NCBI GenBank assembly: GCA_039720395.1
Contig: CM077823.1
Location: 35,546,371 to 35,610,370 of the forward strand
From: Liquidambar formosana
Lineage: Eukaryota; Streptophyta; Magnoliopsida; Saxifragales; Altingiaceae
DNA: 64,000 nt
Reading direction: 5' to 3'
The notes beneath the pieces were generated by a model. The model saw only the letters and a list, made by a program, of their open reading frames with translations. It had not been told where the DNA came from and ran no database searches. Below are positions 25,860 through 36,823 of this stretch, piece by piece. The translations under genes and the position numbers were made by a program. Position 1 is the first letter of the stretch; each line of letters starts with the position of its first letter.

Positions 25860-27378
25860 GTCATTTTTAATTTAATATAATATATTAGACGTGTTTCCTT
25901 ACCATTGGTAAAGAATATGTGAGATTCGTCTATGTTATGGTGCGGAACTTTTTCCTCAATTTCAAAGGGAATCACCACTTTTTATTATTTTTTTATTTTT
26001 TTCCCAAAGGGAATCATCACTTCCATGGATCATGATTTAGGTGGTGCCATGAATAAAATATTTTTAGTCTATGTGTTGATTCCAATTTGTGGGTCATCTT
26101 TGGTTGGTCCACGGTCCACACGCCGCCTAAAAGGCATCGGCAACTTTTGCATGTGACAGTCCAAAAGGGAAAATGATTTGAAAAATCTTTTTAAAAATAA
26201 TATACTAAAATGTGTACGACTACCATTTTTCCATGCCCATTTTTAGAAAATAAGTCAAATAACTCTAGACTTAAACTTCATTTATTTACTTTTGTAACAA
26301 CATTAAATCATAACTAATTTTACGACGACTCGAAACAAATTTTATATTGAGTTTTCAAGAAAAAAGAGGTTTTTATTATAGATGATTGATTTAAAATAAT
26401 GAATCGATGCTTTTTGAATTTACATTTCAAGGATGAATTTAACTTTTTACTTTCTCTTCGAATCAATTACTAATTAAGTTATTACTAGTTCTTGTAACCT
26501 AATGATACTTAGATGGGGTGGCCTAGAGATTAAATCCCTTCACACCAAGACCACCCCTTCTTCCCCTTGCCCCCTGCCCCCTCACCCACCACCCCAACCC
26601 CCACCCCAAAAAGAAAAAGGAAGAAGAAACTCTATCAAACAATTTTGTGTTGAGTGTTAACTAATGCCATGTGAAAAATAACTATATCCATGTTTAGGAA
26701 ATTAATCAGATCAAAAGTTTAGGTCTTCTATAGGTAATATATATCAGTCCTAATTTGTAGAATTGAACAAAAATCGTTCATTTTTTTGTCCAAACTTATA
26801 ACAAAATCAATAACAGTCTTAAAATTGTTTCAATCCATCTAAACTTGTGAAATCTTCGAAAAATGAGTAATTAAATGTTGCCCAAATTATCTAAACCGGC
26901 TTATTCTCAATTCAATTCTAGCATGTCGTCTAAATCCATTAAATTCTAGCATGTCGTCTAAATCCATTAGCATTGTTCATACTTATTTGAAATTTGAAAT
27001 TTCCTATAGTCTATAGATTTTCAAAATGATTTTTTTTTTTAACCATTAAGGGAGAACAAATCCATGCATCCAATTTTGACCTAAACTTTCTTGACAAGGA
27101 CACTATGTTATTATTAGAATATTTTTTCACACGCAATTAATTGGCGCATAAATAATGAACATTATTTTAATTAGGTGATTAGGTTATGCTAAGGAATCAA
27201 TTTAAATTATTTATTTAGCTGAGATAATAAGGATAGCTTAGGGATAAGGAATCAAGAGATGTGTGGGCCCAATTTGGAGATTGCCTTGAGATTTCATTAG
27301 AACTTAGTAGAGCGGACAAAGGTAGAGATGCCCTTTTCAAGCTAAAAAGGACAAGCTTTTACAGCCATTAGATTCCAA

Positions 27379-27415
<37 letters not shown>

Positions 27416-27961
27416 GGAATTAGGAATCTCTCTCTCCTCCACTTATTTATTTATATTTTTTTTCTGATTTTAAAACGTGCAGGTTGGCTTCAGATCCACT
27501 CCTGTCTCCCGCATCTCCATTGTTCTTGTCGGTCACTCGTAGCTAAAGAATCTCTACCTCTTGTATTCAAAATCCCAAAACTGCCCTTAAATTTACCTGC
27601 CGTTTTCATAGGTTTAAAAGAGTTCCAAAAATTGTTTATCAAAAAAATATCTATATATCTATATCTACATATCGGATGATAATCAGGTAAGCACATGCTA
27701 ATATAACTTATATCAACATCCGTATTGAGTGGTGTACTTTATACATTAGTGGAATATGAAGTACATTAGACCAAGGAGTACAACACAACTTCAATGCATG
27801 GTATTGATATAACTTATATCAACATGTACTGATAGGAATATAATCGTATATATATATTCTCATTTTTTGGGGGCCAATTTTGTAGCTCAATTTTATGGCT
27901 AAGATAAAGAAGAATGATGAAAAAAGAATTTGCACAACTCATCCCAAATAGTTGGGATAAG
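25860..27961. other. Intergenic, no gene recognised
   Basis: It holds a 26-bp perfect tandem duplication around 26917-26968 (ATTCTAGCATGTCGTCTAAA and following), a C-rich stretch at 26545-26610, a CT repeat at 27380-27413 and one copy of a small inverted-repeat element at about 27690-27840. The wording CTCATCCCAAATAGTTGGGA at 27935-27954 resembles the end of a common plant repeat. Confidence 0.45.
27685..27845. mobile_element. Small inverted-repeat element, copy 1 of 2
   Basis: The near-palindrome AATATAACTTATATCAACAT near the left is repeated as TTGATATAACTTATATCAAC near the right (about 27810-27830). The middle (ACATTAGTGGAATATGAAGT, then TACATTAGACCAA) is shared with a second copy at 46470-46620. 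Size and shape suggest a MITE; family unknown. Confidence 0.55.
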
Positions 27962-27972
27962 ACTTTGCTAAG

Positions 27973-28193
27973 ATTCAAAGGAGTTTGTCTAGTTAGGAGA
28001 AGAGTTCCTTTATTTTATCAACCTGGGTTCGATTCCTTTGGGAAAGCACTTTAAAAATTAATTCTTGAATGCACTAAGTCGATATAGGGAGAGTGCGTCT
28101 TTAAGATCGCCTTGAAAAAAGATTTAGTAGAGATACACGCTAAGTTGACCCGAATATCCTTTACTATCAAAAAAAAAAAAAAAAAAAAATAAT
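27973..28193 (+). mobile_element. SINE with box B, poly-A tail and target duplication
   Basis: The element is about 220 bp. It contains GGTTCGATTCC (28026-28036), a match to the RNA polymerase III box B, and ends with TTGACCCGAATATCC, TTTACTATC and an A-run of about 20. It is bracketed by ACTTTGCTAAG (27962-27972) and ACTTTGCCAAG (28194-28204), an 11-bp target duplication with one mismatch. A box A candidate lies around 27993-28003 but is weak. These features together define a tRNA-derived SINE; the family was not identified. Confidence 0.8.
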
Positions 28194-28476
28194 ACTTTGC
28201 CAAGTCATTCAATGTTGATTTTGTCACTACCTGCGTGAGATCTAGATACCACGATGAGATGATTGATCATCGGTCCAATCTTCCTTCAATGCCAAATGCT
28301 CCGTAATTTATAAGGCAATGGTAAGTTTGCTTAGTGACCTAGATTTGGGCCGACAGACGCTAGTGCCGTGGTAGGTTACGGGTTGCCACCTACCCTTCCT
28401 GACCCTTTCGAGGGCTTCAAGTGCTATTTCAAATTTTCAATAACAAGTTTGAATAACATTTAGGGGTTTTATTTTT

Positions 28477-29136
28477 GGGTAAATTACAATAAGACCCTTC
28501 TAAAATCTAACAATTACAAATAGACCCCTCACGTTTATGAAATTACATTAAGACCCCTCCTTTTAACTTCCGTCTATAATCTGTTAAATCACTTTCAGTT
28601 TTTTTCAAAATACCCTAATTACCCTTATTGGATGACAACTTCCATATTAAATGCATATAGCTCATTAGTTCAACACATTCATCTAGTACATTTGATTGAT
28701 TTATTTATTTATTGATAAACAACTAAAAGATTATATATATATATATATATAAAAGAAAAATGCCAAAGAGCTTAAATTTTTATCTAACTGATGTAGTAGC
28801 CATCAATTTGCTCATTAGAAACAATTATCTATTTAATTGATGTGTAAAAATAAAAAATAAAATTGATTTGTCAAGTTGTCACCTCTATACATGCATCTCC
28901 ATTGTAATAATTCTTTTTATTTATTTCTATATATGAGTAATGCTACATAGCCCTTTTTTTTTTTTTACTCAAATCTACTTACTCAAATGAGGTGGCAACT
29001 TAGCAAATCAATTTTTTTATTTTTTATTTTGCAAATCAATTAAAAATTTAATTAAATAAATAATTGTTTCTAAACAGCAAATTTGACAGCTACCACATCA
29101 GTTGGACAGAAAATTTAAATTGTTTTTAGCATTTTT

Positions 29137-29172
<36 letters not shown>

Positions 29173-29459
29173 CTTTTAGTTGTTTATCAATAATAATTAA
29201 AAAATTCAAAAGTATTGGATGAACTATTGGATTGGTGAGTTATACAAATTTAACATAGAAGTTATCATCCGCTAAGGGTAGTTAGGGTGTTTTGAAAAAA
29301 TTTGAATATGATTTAATGGATTAATGGACGGAAGTTAGAAGGAGGGGTCTCTTTGTAGTTTATTTTGTAAAGCAAGGGGTGTCAGTGTAATTTTAAAAAT
29401 GTGAGGGGGTGTATCTGTAATAGTCAGATTTTAGAGGGCAGTCTTATTGTAATTTACCC
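28477..29459. mobile_element. Mutator-like foldback element with perfect 9-bp target duplication
   Basis: Both ends start GGGTAAATTACAATAAGAC when read inward, and similarity between the arms continues past CTAAAATCT, GACCCCTCCTT and TAACTTCCGTC on each side. Inner segments around GATAAACAACTAAAAGAT with a TA run also occur inverted, so the whole 983 bp is one imperfect palindrome. TTTATTTTT flanks it at 28468-28476 and 29460-29468. It has no coding capacity. A 9-bp duplication with long inverted arms again points to the Mutator superfamily. It shares overall architecture with the element at 25017-25849 but has different terminal sequence. Confidence 0.88.
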
Positions 29460-29916
29460 TTTATTTTTTGCCAAAAAAAGGTGGAGGGCCTTTTGGTAAT
29501 CTTAATGTTTGCCTTTCCACTTTTGTGTGGTTTGAGTTTTTGTGTTCTTCTTTATTGAGCAGTCAAAGGGTATGAGATTCTCTCCTAACCCTGTTTCCAT
29601 TGACAGTAATTAAAAATGATAGTATGAAATAGAAACCAGGTCAGGATGGTCATTCAACCTAAACAGCTTGGGTCAATTCAACAAAAGCAAACGGAATGGA
29701 AACGCTGGGGAATCCAAGAAATGGTATATCTACAATCAAGTGTTTCATACTCATCTTCCTAATGAGATTCATAAATAACTATATAATATATAAGGGGTTT
29801 TTCATTTTTCTCTACCACATAAATATTGAGGTGACCACAAACAATAGGAAAAATAAAAAATAAAACACTTTAATTGGTATGACACTCGGTTGTGTATGCA
29901 AGCTTGATTGGTCATT

Positions 29917-29961
<45 letters not shown>

Positions 29962-30227
29962 CACACATACGCATATATATAACTTGGCTAACATGGCGTA
30001 CAGACCTCAAGATACACGTCCCGATATATAAGTCTCGTGTTTTTATAAATGCTTGTCTTCGTGTTCATCATTACTACTATAACTGCTTCATATAGCTTAG
30101 TGATCATTTTTACTTTAAAACCCTATTTATTTTTCTCACAATATAAATAGAGAGGAATTTTTTGATGTTTTAACCAAACCAAAAGCTACCCAGAAAGGGA
30201 TAAATTAAAAAACCACTCTAATATGAT

Positions 30228-30546
30228 CAGGGCAGATCTTGAGTTTTTTGGGGCCTTAAGTGAATGCTTAAAATGAGACCCTTTATACATATTCACACAC
30301 ACAATAAAATTTATACATTTGGGTTATTGTACATGAACTTAGGTTAAGAACTTAGAAATTATGTGGGGCCCTTAAACTTGGATTGAGACTTTGGCTCATC
30401 TAGTTATTAAAAAAAAATGTATTTTTTTATTAGACCTATTACAAGGATATCAACTAAATTGAGACCTTTATTTTTTATCAAAATTTTGAGACCTTAAGCG
30501 ACTGCCTCGGTTGCCTCGGTGTCCTTGAGGCTCAAGGCCGGCCCTC
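30228..30546. mobile_element. hAT-type non-autonomous element, 319 bp
   Basis: A perfect 8-bp target duplication, AATATGAT (30220-30227 and 30547-30554), surrounds an element whose ends are imperfect inverted repeats: CAGGGCAGATCTTGAG on the left, GAGGGCCGGCCTTGAG read inward from the right. An 8-bp duplication and a CAGGG-type terminus are hAT hallmarks. No open frame is present. Confidence 0.8.
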
Positions 30547-30554
30547 AATATGAT

Positions 30555-33270
30555 GAGTTGAAAAAAATTGAGAATCGGTTAATTCATATAAGCTTGGTGG
30601 GTCAATTTTCAAAGATATATTTGGAAAAAAGCCGTCTTAGTTTTTTATTGCAGCGCTGCTGGTGAAACAGTTGATTGGACATCTTCACCATGAAACCCAA
30701 AATGAATTCTTCGCCGTTAATAAAAATAAAGAGTTACGAGGTTGTCTTAAGTGTTTATGGTGCAATTGATGGGACATTTTCACTATAAAACCCTAATCGA
30801 ATACTTGGGGCTAAAAAAAGCAGAGGATTTTAGACATTTCCACAAGGGTCATAGTATGGGTCATTTCTCTCTCTCACTTCATTGAAAGGAAAGGACCAAG
30901 TTGATTGAATCCAAGGAACAAATAAGATACCTAATTTAATGGCTTTCGAAGAAGACATAAGCAAAATCCTTATCAACCCAAAGCATCTTGCACGTGATGA
31001 CAAGCCTCCCTGTTCATGGTATTTGTGTGAGACCTTCCCATGAGGGTATCTCTTGTCCCCATTATTTATTTCCCCTTGAGATGGAATCTTTCTAAATAAT
31101 GGAAATCTATATATATATTGCTAAATAATGGAGGAGATTGGGGCTCTTTTTTAAGGCTATTTCTGTCATTTAGGGTTTGTTGTCTTTGTCCTACTTTTAG
31201 TGAGTTGTTGAGTAGCATTATTGTTGGTGTTTGGTCCTTGCAAGAATTCCACTCACTGGCCCCTCCTCTCAACCTCAATCATCATTTCTTCCTCCCTATT
31301 TTTTTTTCCATCTTCTTTTTACAATACATCATAGTATCATATCTTCTAAATTTCAACTCTTGAAGGAGGAGAGAGAGAGAGAGATGTTTCTATAAATGGG
31401 TAACTTATTTTTTACCACAGGTGTAATCCTACATTTTTTTCTGTCCTCTTTTTTCCTTTTTGCTGCATTATTTGAATGCATAGGAAATGGGATTTATTTG
31501 TCATGCGTATGTTATTTGCTCTAATTCTTGCCTCATGCGTGCTGCGCCTATAGTATAATTATAATTATTTTCGTATGCTCTCTTGCAATCATACCTAAAG
31601 TTGGACTACAGAATGGGTTGCTTTACACTTTTGCTATGCAGCAATTAAATTTTAATTTTTTTTTTAGAAAAAAAAAGAAAAGAAAGATCAACAGACATTT
31701 GATAGAAATAGTGATTTGATTCAATTAAAACACGGTTTTAACAACCAAAATAAACAGTTCTGACAATAAATTATGACACGCACTTGCCACGCCACAAATT
31801 GCAATAAGCAAGTAAACAACTTTTTCCTCTATTTTGTTGTGTTCAAATAAAATTTGAATGAGAAATACAACAGTTCGTATGTAATCATTTTATAGTTAGT
31901 TGATTGATAAAATTGAAGACGTGTTTCGTGTGAGTTCAAATATTTTCGTAAAATATAATATCCATACGCTTTACAGTCTTACATATGTGCATGACATATA
32001 TGAGAAAAACTTTCTTAAAGTATAAAAAAAACAGACATATGTTATAAATGGGTAAAATGCACATACAAAACTTGGAGGTATGTATGCATGAAGGAACATA
32101 GTAAAGCTATCACCCCCACCCCTCTTGTGGTTAATGTGTAAATGGTAAGATTGTAAATAAACAAAAAACGTAAACTCTTTTCACTTTTAAAAAGTGAATA
32201 CTTATAACTAGGGAATGAAAAAATTATTCAATATAATCAACAGACCACATAGCACACTGATGTATTGTGTCAAAGTAGTGAAATTAAGTCACTTAACGAC
32301 GTTTATACATGGTGTAATGTGTTAGGTTCTTATTTTTCGATCTTTTTTTTTTTAGTTGGACATTTTATTTTTTTAGTTTGAACTGGCTTGCCATTGTTTG
32401 AAGTAATATATAGCATAATTTCATTGGTCCAATACATCTCATTAGCATATCGCTTGACATGTTCATTATACTGACTAATTTTCCTAATATATGAATCCAT
32501 CGTATTTGAGGGATTTATTAGTTAAATATAATGCTATAAATGATCCTAGTCAAGCCAAGTTGAGCCAACCTTTGGAGTATTTGAGTTTACTTCATTTAAA
32601 ATTCTAATTATGTAATCTCAAGTCGAGTTTGTTATTATCGAGCCGAGTCAAGCCGAGCTTCAATTTGTTTGAGCTTGTTTTGTTCAATGTATAAATAAAC
32701 GAACTTAAATGAGCCTTTAGCATCCTCTTTCATGAGTTTGTTCACGAATGATTCTGTTTGCTTGCAGGCTTTTAAGCTAAAACTCATTAAATATATATTT
32801 GAAATGCAATCCTAACCTTAAATCTTAAATCCTAAATCCTCACAATCATATTATTATTGAGCTTTGTTCACAAAGCTCCATACAAATTTGTTTATGAGTC
32901 CCATCAGTTCACTTACGAGTCTCGTTACGAACCTTTAATAAGCTTCTTTGTGAACCCTACTAGATTGAGATTTAGTCAATTTGAGTTTGACATGTTTACA
33001 AGTTTAAGCTTTAAATTTGAGCTTGACTCATTTCATAATCCACCAGATTTAAGGCGACCCTTTCTCGATTTTTATTATTATTTTTTTTTGGTGAGCTATT
33101 AACGAGCGAATTAGTTTGTTTGCAGCCTGATTTACCCCTCTGATTATATGTAAATACATATAAATACAATACATAGAAAAATACAAGGTTCCCAAAGAAA
33201 ACAAAAAACCTTTTATTTCCTTTCTTCTAATATTCCACGGAAAATTGTAAGCCGTAAAGAGATTCCATGT
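30555..33270. other. Intergenic, no gene recognised
   Basis: AT-rich. The part from 32540 to 33060 repeats phrases such as AAGTCGAGTTTG, GAGCCGAGTCAAGCCGAGC and ACGAGTCTCGTTACGAA, a wording typical of a decayed plant DNA transposon, but no ends were found. A GA repeat lies at 31367-31383. Confidence 0.4.
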
Positions 33271-33279
33271 ACGGGGTGT

Positions 33280-33475
33280 GGTTAAAACGTGGCAGTGTCG
33301 GCTACGTGTCGTGGTGGTCAGGGAATTCGGTTCGCCGCATACGAACGGCGGTGCTTTTAACATTCCGAATATTAGTGGGCCCCACTTGGAAAGATTCTCT
33401 CTCACGACGTTGTTTGTTTTGTCGGATGTCTTACACCCCCACAGGCCCATTGGCCCACGGGCCCACACCCCATCC
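33280..33475. promoter_or_regulatory. GC-richer promoter-like island with ABRE-like and site II motifs
   Basis: Within this AT-rich neighbourhood about 200 bp are clearly richer in GC. They contain CTACGTGTCGTGG (33302-33314) with an ACGTGTC ABRE core, AACGTGGCA (33286-33294), GTGGGCCCCAC (33375-33385, TCP-type palindrome) and, at 33442-33467, AGGCCCATTGGCCCACGGGC, which carries site II (TGGGCC) cores on the minus strand. Such clusters are typical of promoters of ABA-responsive or housekeeping genes. No coding exon is recognisable within 1.5 kb on either side. The promoter role is inference. Confidence 0.4.
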
Positions 33476-33479
33476 TTTT

Positions 33480-34054
33480 TTGAAAAAAAAAAAAAAACTC
33501 ATTTTTTCCTAGACCTTTTTCAATCACCATTTCCACACCTCCCCCAATCAAAAAAGTGTGTCCTGCATTGTTGTCCTCTCTATACCACTCTCACCATCAT
33601 CATTGCCTCTCTTTTATTCCATAAGTACCCCTCAAATGTCAACAGATTTACACCCATCACTATCGGTTTGTTTCCTTTCTACTTATTATTTCTATTTTTC
33701 TACTGAGCATAGGCCTTATAGGGTTGGATTCATTAGGAAAATGCAACAGATTTTACCCATCTGACATGATAATGGTAAATTAAAGTTTTTTTTTTTTCTT
33801 TTTTGAACCATAGTAAAATTTATACCACTGCAACTCTATCGAGAATAACCAGAGGATTATAAAATTACTTAAAAATAAATAACTCTACAGAGTGTTTTTA
33901 GTTTTTACAACTAAATTTGGAATTATACTTCACAATTCACAATTGTTTCACCTTCTCAACTAATATTTGGGTTTTTGTTTTTTTTTAATTCAAATTTTCT
34001 TGTAACTAGCCGAGTTATCCCCCCCCCCCCCCCAAAAAAAAAACTCCTCCCACC

Positions 34055-34089
<35 letters not shown>

Positions 34090-35384
34090 ATGAAATTTAA
34101 CTTGATTTGGCCGTTTCAAACCAAATCTGAACCTTATTTATAATAATGATCACATTTTGTTCCTTAAACAATGGTCACAAATTCCACATGGAAAAATCTG
34201 ATCCTTGCAAATCTTCCCTTGGTCTCAACGGATTTAAGCATAATGACCTCCCTCTAGCAGAAGCAAAAAAATTTCAATGTCTTCTTGTCATGGTGTCCTT
34301 TAGTTGAAAAATTAATACTCCCTAAGAGACAATCGTACAAAGTGAACATATTCAAGCATTGTTGAACAGGACCATTCATGGTGCTGATGCTCTGTGGCCA
34401 CAAAATTTTGCTATTAGTCTAAAATGGATCTTTTTAAAATCAAGAATATTCAAAAGATAGACAAGAAAATTTTGGATGTCAAATTTGATGCCTAGCCTTC
34501 TTGCTCCAACTCCTCAGCAGGACAAATGGTATGCAGTAGAGATCCAGCTTAACCGAATCCTGGTTCACAGACAGGACAGAAGTTTGTCAAGGTTACCAAC
34601 ACGTTTCCATGAAAGTTTTTGCAAAATAACAATTCTGCCTCATACCATAGTAGACCATATAATCTCCCTTAAAAAGCCAGCATCAAAGCTTCTAATTTCC
34701 AATGCCTTGGAAAGTAATATCCATTCCACCACTGAAGAAACCACTGTATTGCCCATAGCCTATCCGTAAATTGTTGGCAAACTGCTTCAAAAGATTGGTT
34801 TGAATAAACTCATTACTGAATCAAAGATATAATCTCATTATCCAAAAAGCAAAAATCAAAAATTAAAAACCAAAAGGATAATCTTACGAACAATTTTCTG
34901 TTACACGTTTTTCTGTAGTTCTCCAAGGCTTCAAAGCACAATATGAATGACCAAACTGAACCAAAGACTCCAAAATAGTCTAGTAATCTAAGAATTCATT
35001 TTCTCATGGTTTATTTATGCTCCTAGTGCAAGAGCAACAAAATTCAATACATTCCATACTGCTTAGAATTCTCGCAAAGAATTTAATTCATGAGTTGATT
35101 GAGAACAGTATCTTAATAAAATCAATCAGCTGTTGCAACAACAAACATGGTGTCATACGAAAGAATGGATCACATGATATTTTTAAAAATTAGTCACGTA
35201 ATAAATGCAATATAGAACTTCCACCTAAAAGAGGATATCGTTAAATGACATCAATGTTTTTTGTGTGTATATGTGCGTGTGCGCATGTGTTCTACAAATG
35301 TTTAAAGCTCGACAGTTGGATAGCACAAATTACATCATACTAAATAACAGCAAAACAAAGTATTTAGGAAGAATCAACTGGGTA
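33480..35384. other. Intergenic, mainly low complexity
   Basis: Contains a C-run followed by an A-run (34020-34042) and a second A-run of about 30 (34056-34086). The open frames at 33278-33706 and 34476-34769 lack recognisable domains. Its right end may be the 3' untranslated region of the exon chain at 35385-36415. Confidence 0.4.
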
Positions 35385-36415
35385 TTAATGTATCCTGGAC
35401 TTTGTAGCCCTTGATGGAGTTGCAGATGTGCTTTCTGTCTGGCTACATTCCTCTTTCCATTTTCCCCTGTATGACTCTAAATGATGCAACCATAAAAGTA
35501 TACCAGAGGAGCCAACATTCCCATTGTTCACAAAAATAAAAATTTCTTCTAGCAGCTCATTCTAGCAATCAAGAAGCCAATCATGTATTTAATACATATA
35601 CACATACACATACTAGTCACTTTTTCAATATCCTATTTTCATTTGCTAGATCAGTAAGACATACAAACTAGTAAGCAAGGACAGGAATATTGAAATTAAC
35701 TCGTAAGAAAATTGTCCACTTCTTTTAGGCATGCACTAAAAACATGCAAGCAGCTCACCACTACCTTAAGACCTGAGAAGCCATGGAAGAAGTCAATCTC
35801 AAAGAACTCTCTTAGTTTATCATCACATATAAAATTCCCCATATCAGATGGATCCTCTAAAGACAGGCAGAGAATTGTGTGAAATATAGACAATTCAGGT
35901 ACCTGTAAAAGATTCTATACTAATAAAACTGGAGAAGAGCTCAATAATAGTAAATGACGACTTTAAATGTTGCATCAATTGACAGATCTATCCATGTCAA
36001 CTGATAAAACAGAATTTCCCATATAGTGTCTTATCGGTTGACCCTGGCCAAAAACTAATGACATCTACTTGAATCAGGCACAATTTCACATTTCAAAAAT
36101 GGAACAAGAAACAGGAAGATGATTATATCCTAGTATGATCAAGATTTCTTGTGAAGTCCAATGAAAAGATCAGAACATGCATGATTGCTCAATACAGTAC
36201 TTCCTCATGAATGACAGTAAAAATGATAAGATTCTAAGGATTCATGGTTGAGGGCATAAACAAGCCGACCAAGAATTGGGATGTTCAAGCTTGGACTTGG
36301 TTGAACCTGAATCAAGCTTGGTATGATCGTCACCTTATTCACCTTTGCCAATGAGAGATTCACCAATGCTGCAGCTGAGTCACATGAAAGCAAGAGTACC
36401 TCAGGATAGAATACT
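35385..36415 (-). CDS. Unidentified gene, three 3'-terminal candidate exons
   Basis: Three minus-strand segments join in phase with GT/AG borders. Exon at 36415-36343 reads VFYPEVLLLSCDSAAALVNL then SLAK. Exon at 35902-35765 is 138 nt (46 codons), starts VPELSIFHTILCLSLEDPSD and ends FFHGFSGLK; an alternative donor six bases on adds VV. Exon at 35474-35385 reads SYRGKWKEECSQTESTSATP, then SRATKSRIH and a stop. No stop interrupts the joined frame of about 100 codons and composition is protein-like, with a leucine-rich helical part and a Ser/Thr-rich tail. I do not recognise the family. The first exon begins with one base of a split codon, so further exons should lie to the right (36.4-39.8 kb), where I could not trace them. 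It could be a real gene with small exons or a remnant of one. Confidence 0.4.
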
Positions 36416-36476
36416 CTGCAATATCACTGGAAAGACCACAAGCTCCAGAGAACAAACTAGGGTGATTAAATGCAGT

Positions 36477-36525
36477 GCCCCCCCCCCACACACACACACA
36501 CACACAGAGAATATATATATATATA
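36477..36525. repeat. Compound microsatellite (C-run, CA, TA)
   Basis: A run of C, then about ten CA units, then a short TA run. It probably lies in an intron of the candidate gene at 35385-36415. Confidence 0.8.
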
Positions 36526-36823
36526 ATCCTGAACAACTCAAATAAATACACACTACATTTGCATCAAGCTACATAATAAATTAATAACACCAAGCATATA
36601 CAGGATGATGCCTCCAAAGTTGTTTGTTAGGAGCATCATAAAGCTAAAAATAGGTTCCATGTGGAAGTCTGTTCTGTAGTTATGGGAGTTGAAATTGCAA
36701 AAGATGCCAATATCAATGGCAGTCCAACTACCACAAAGACAATAAAAACATAACAACGAAAAATGAGAATGCTCACAACTACTGCCACAGCACCAAAGCG
36801 GCAAAGCTTGATGTTTTCTTTAT

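Noticed and set aside
33049..33706. Overlapping open frames on both strands across the promoter-like island (139 and 142 codons)
   Set aside because: They arise because the DNA is locally GC-richer. The translations show no domain, no plausible signal and no conserved motif, and both strands are open at once.
34476..34769. 97-codon plus-strand frame
   Set aside because: No domain recognised, no splice or promoter context; treated as chance.
36205..36393. U-box/armadillo repeat protein exon
   Set aside because: AALVNLSLAK followed by VNKV looks like an ARM repeat, but a GT donor falls exactly after LSLAK and the following VNKVTII is better explained as intron, so the similarity is probably accidental.
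36636..36823. Minus-strand frame after an acceptor, reading like a membrane segment (CRFGAVAVVVSILIFRCYVF)
   Set aside because: It ends in its own stop, and no donor within it has the phase needed to join the exon at 36415, so I could not link it to the candidate gene. It could still be a separate small exon.
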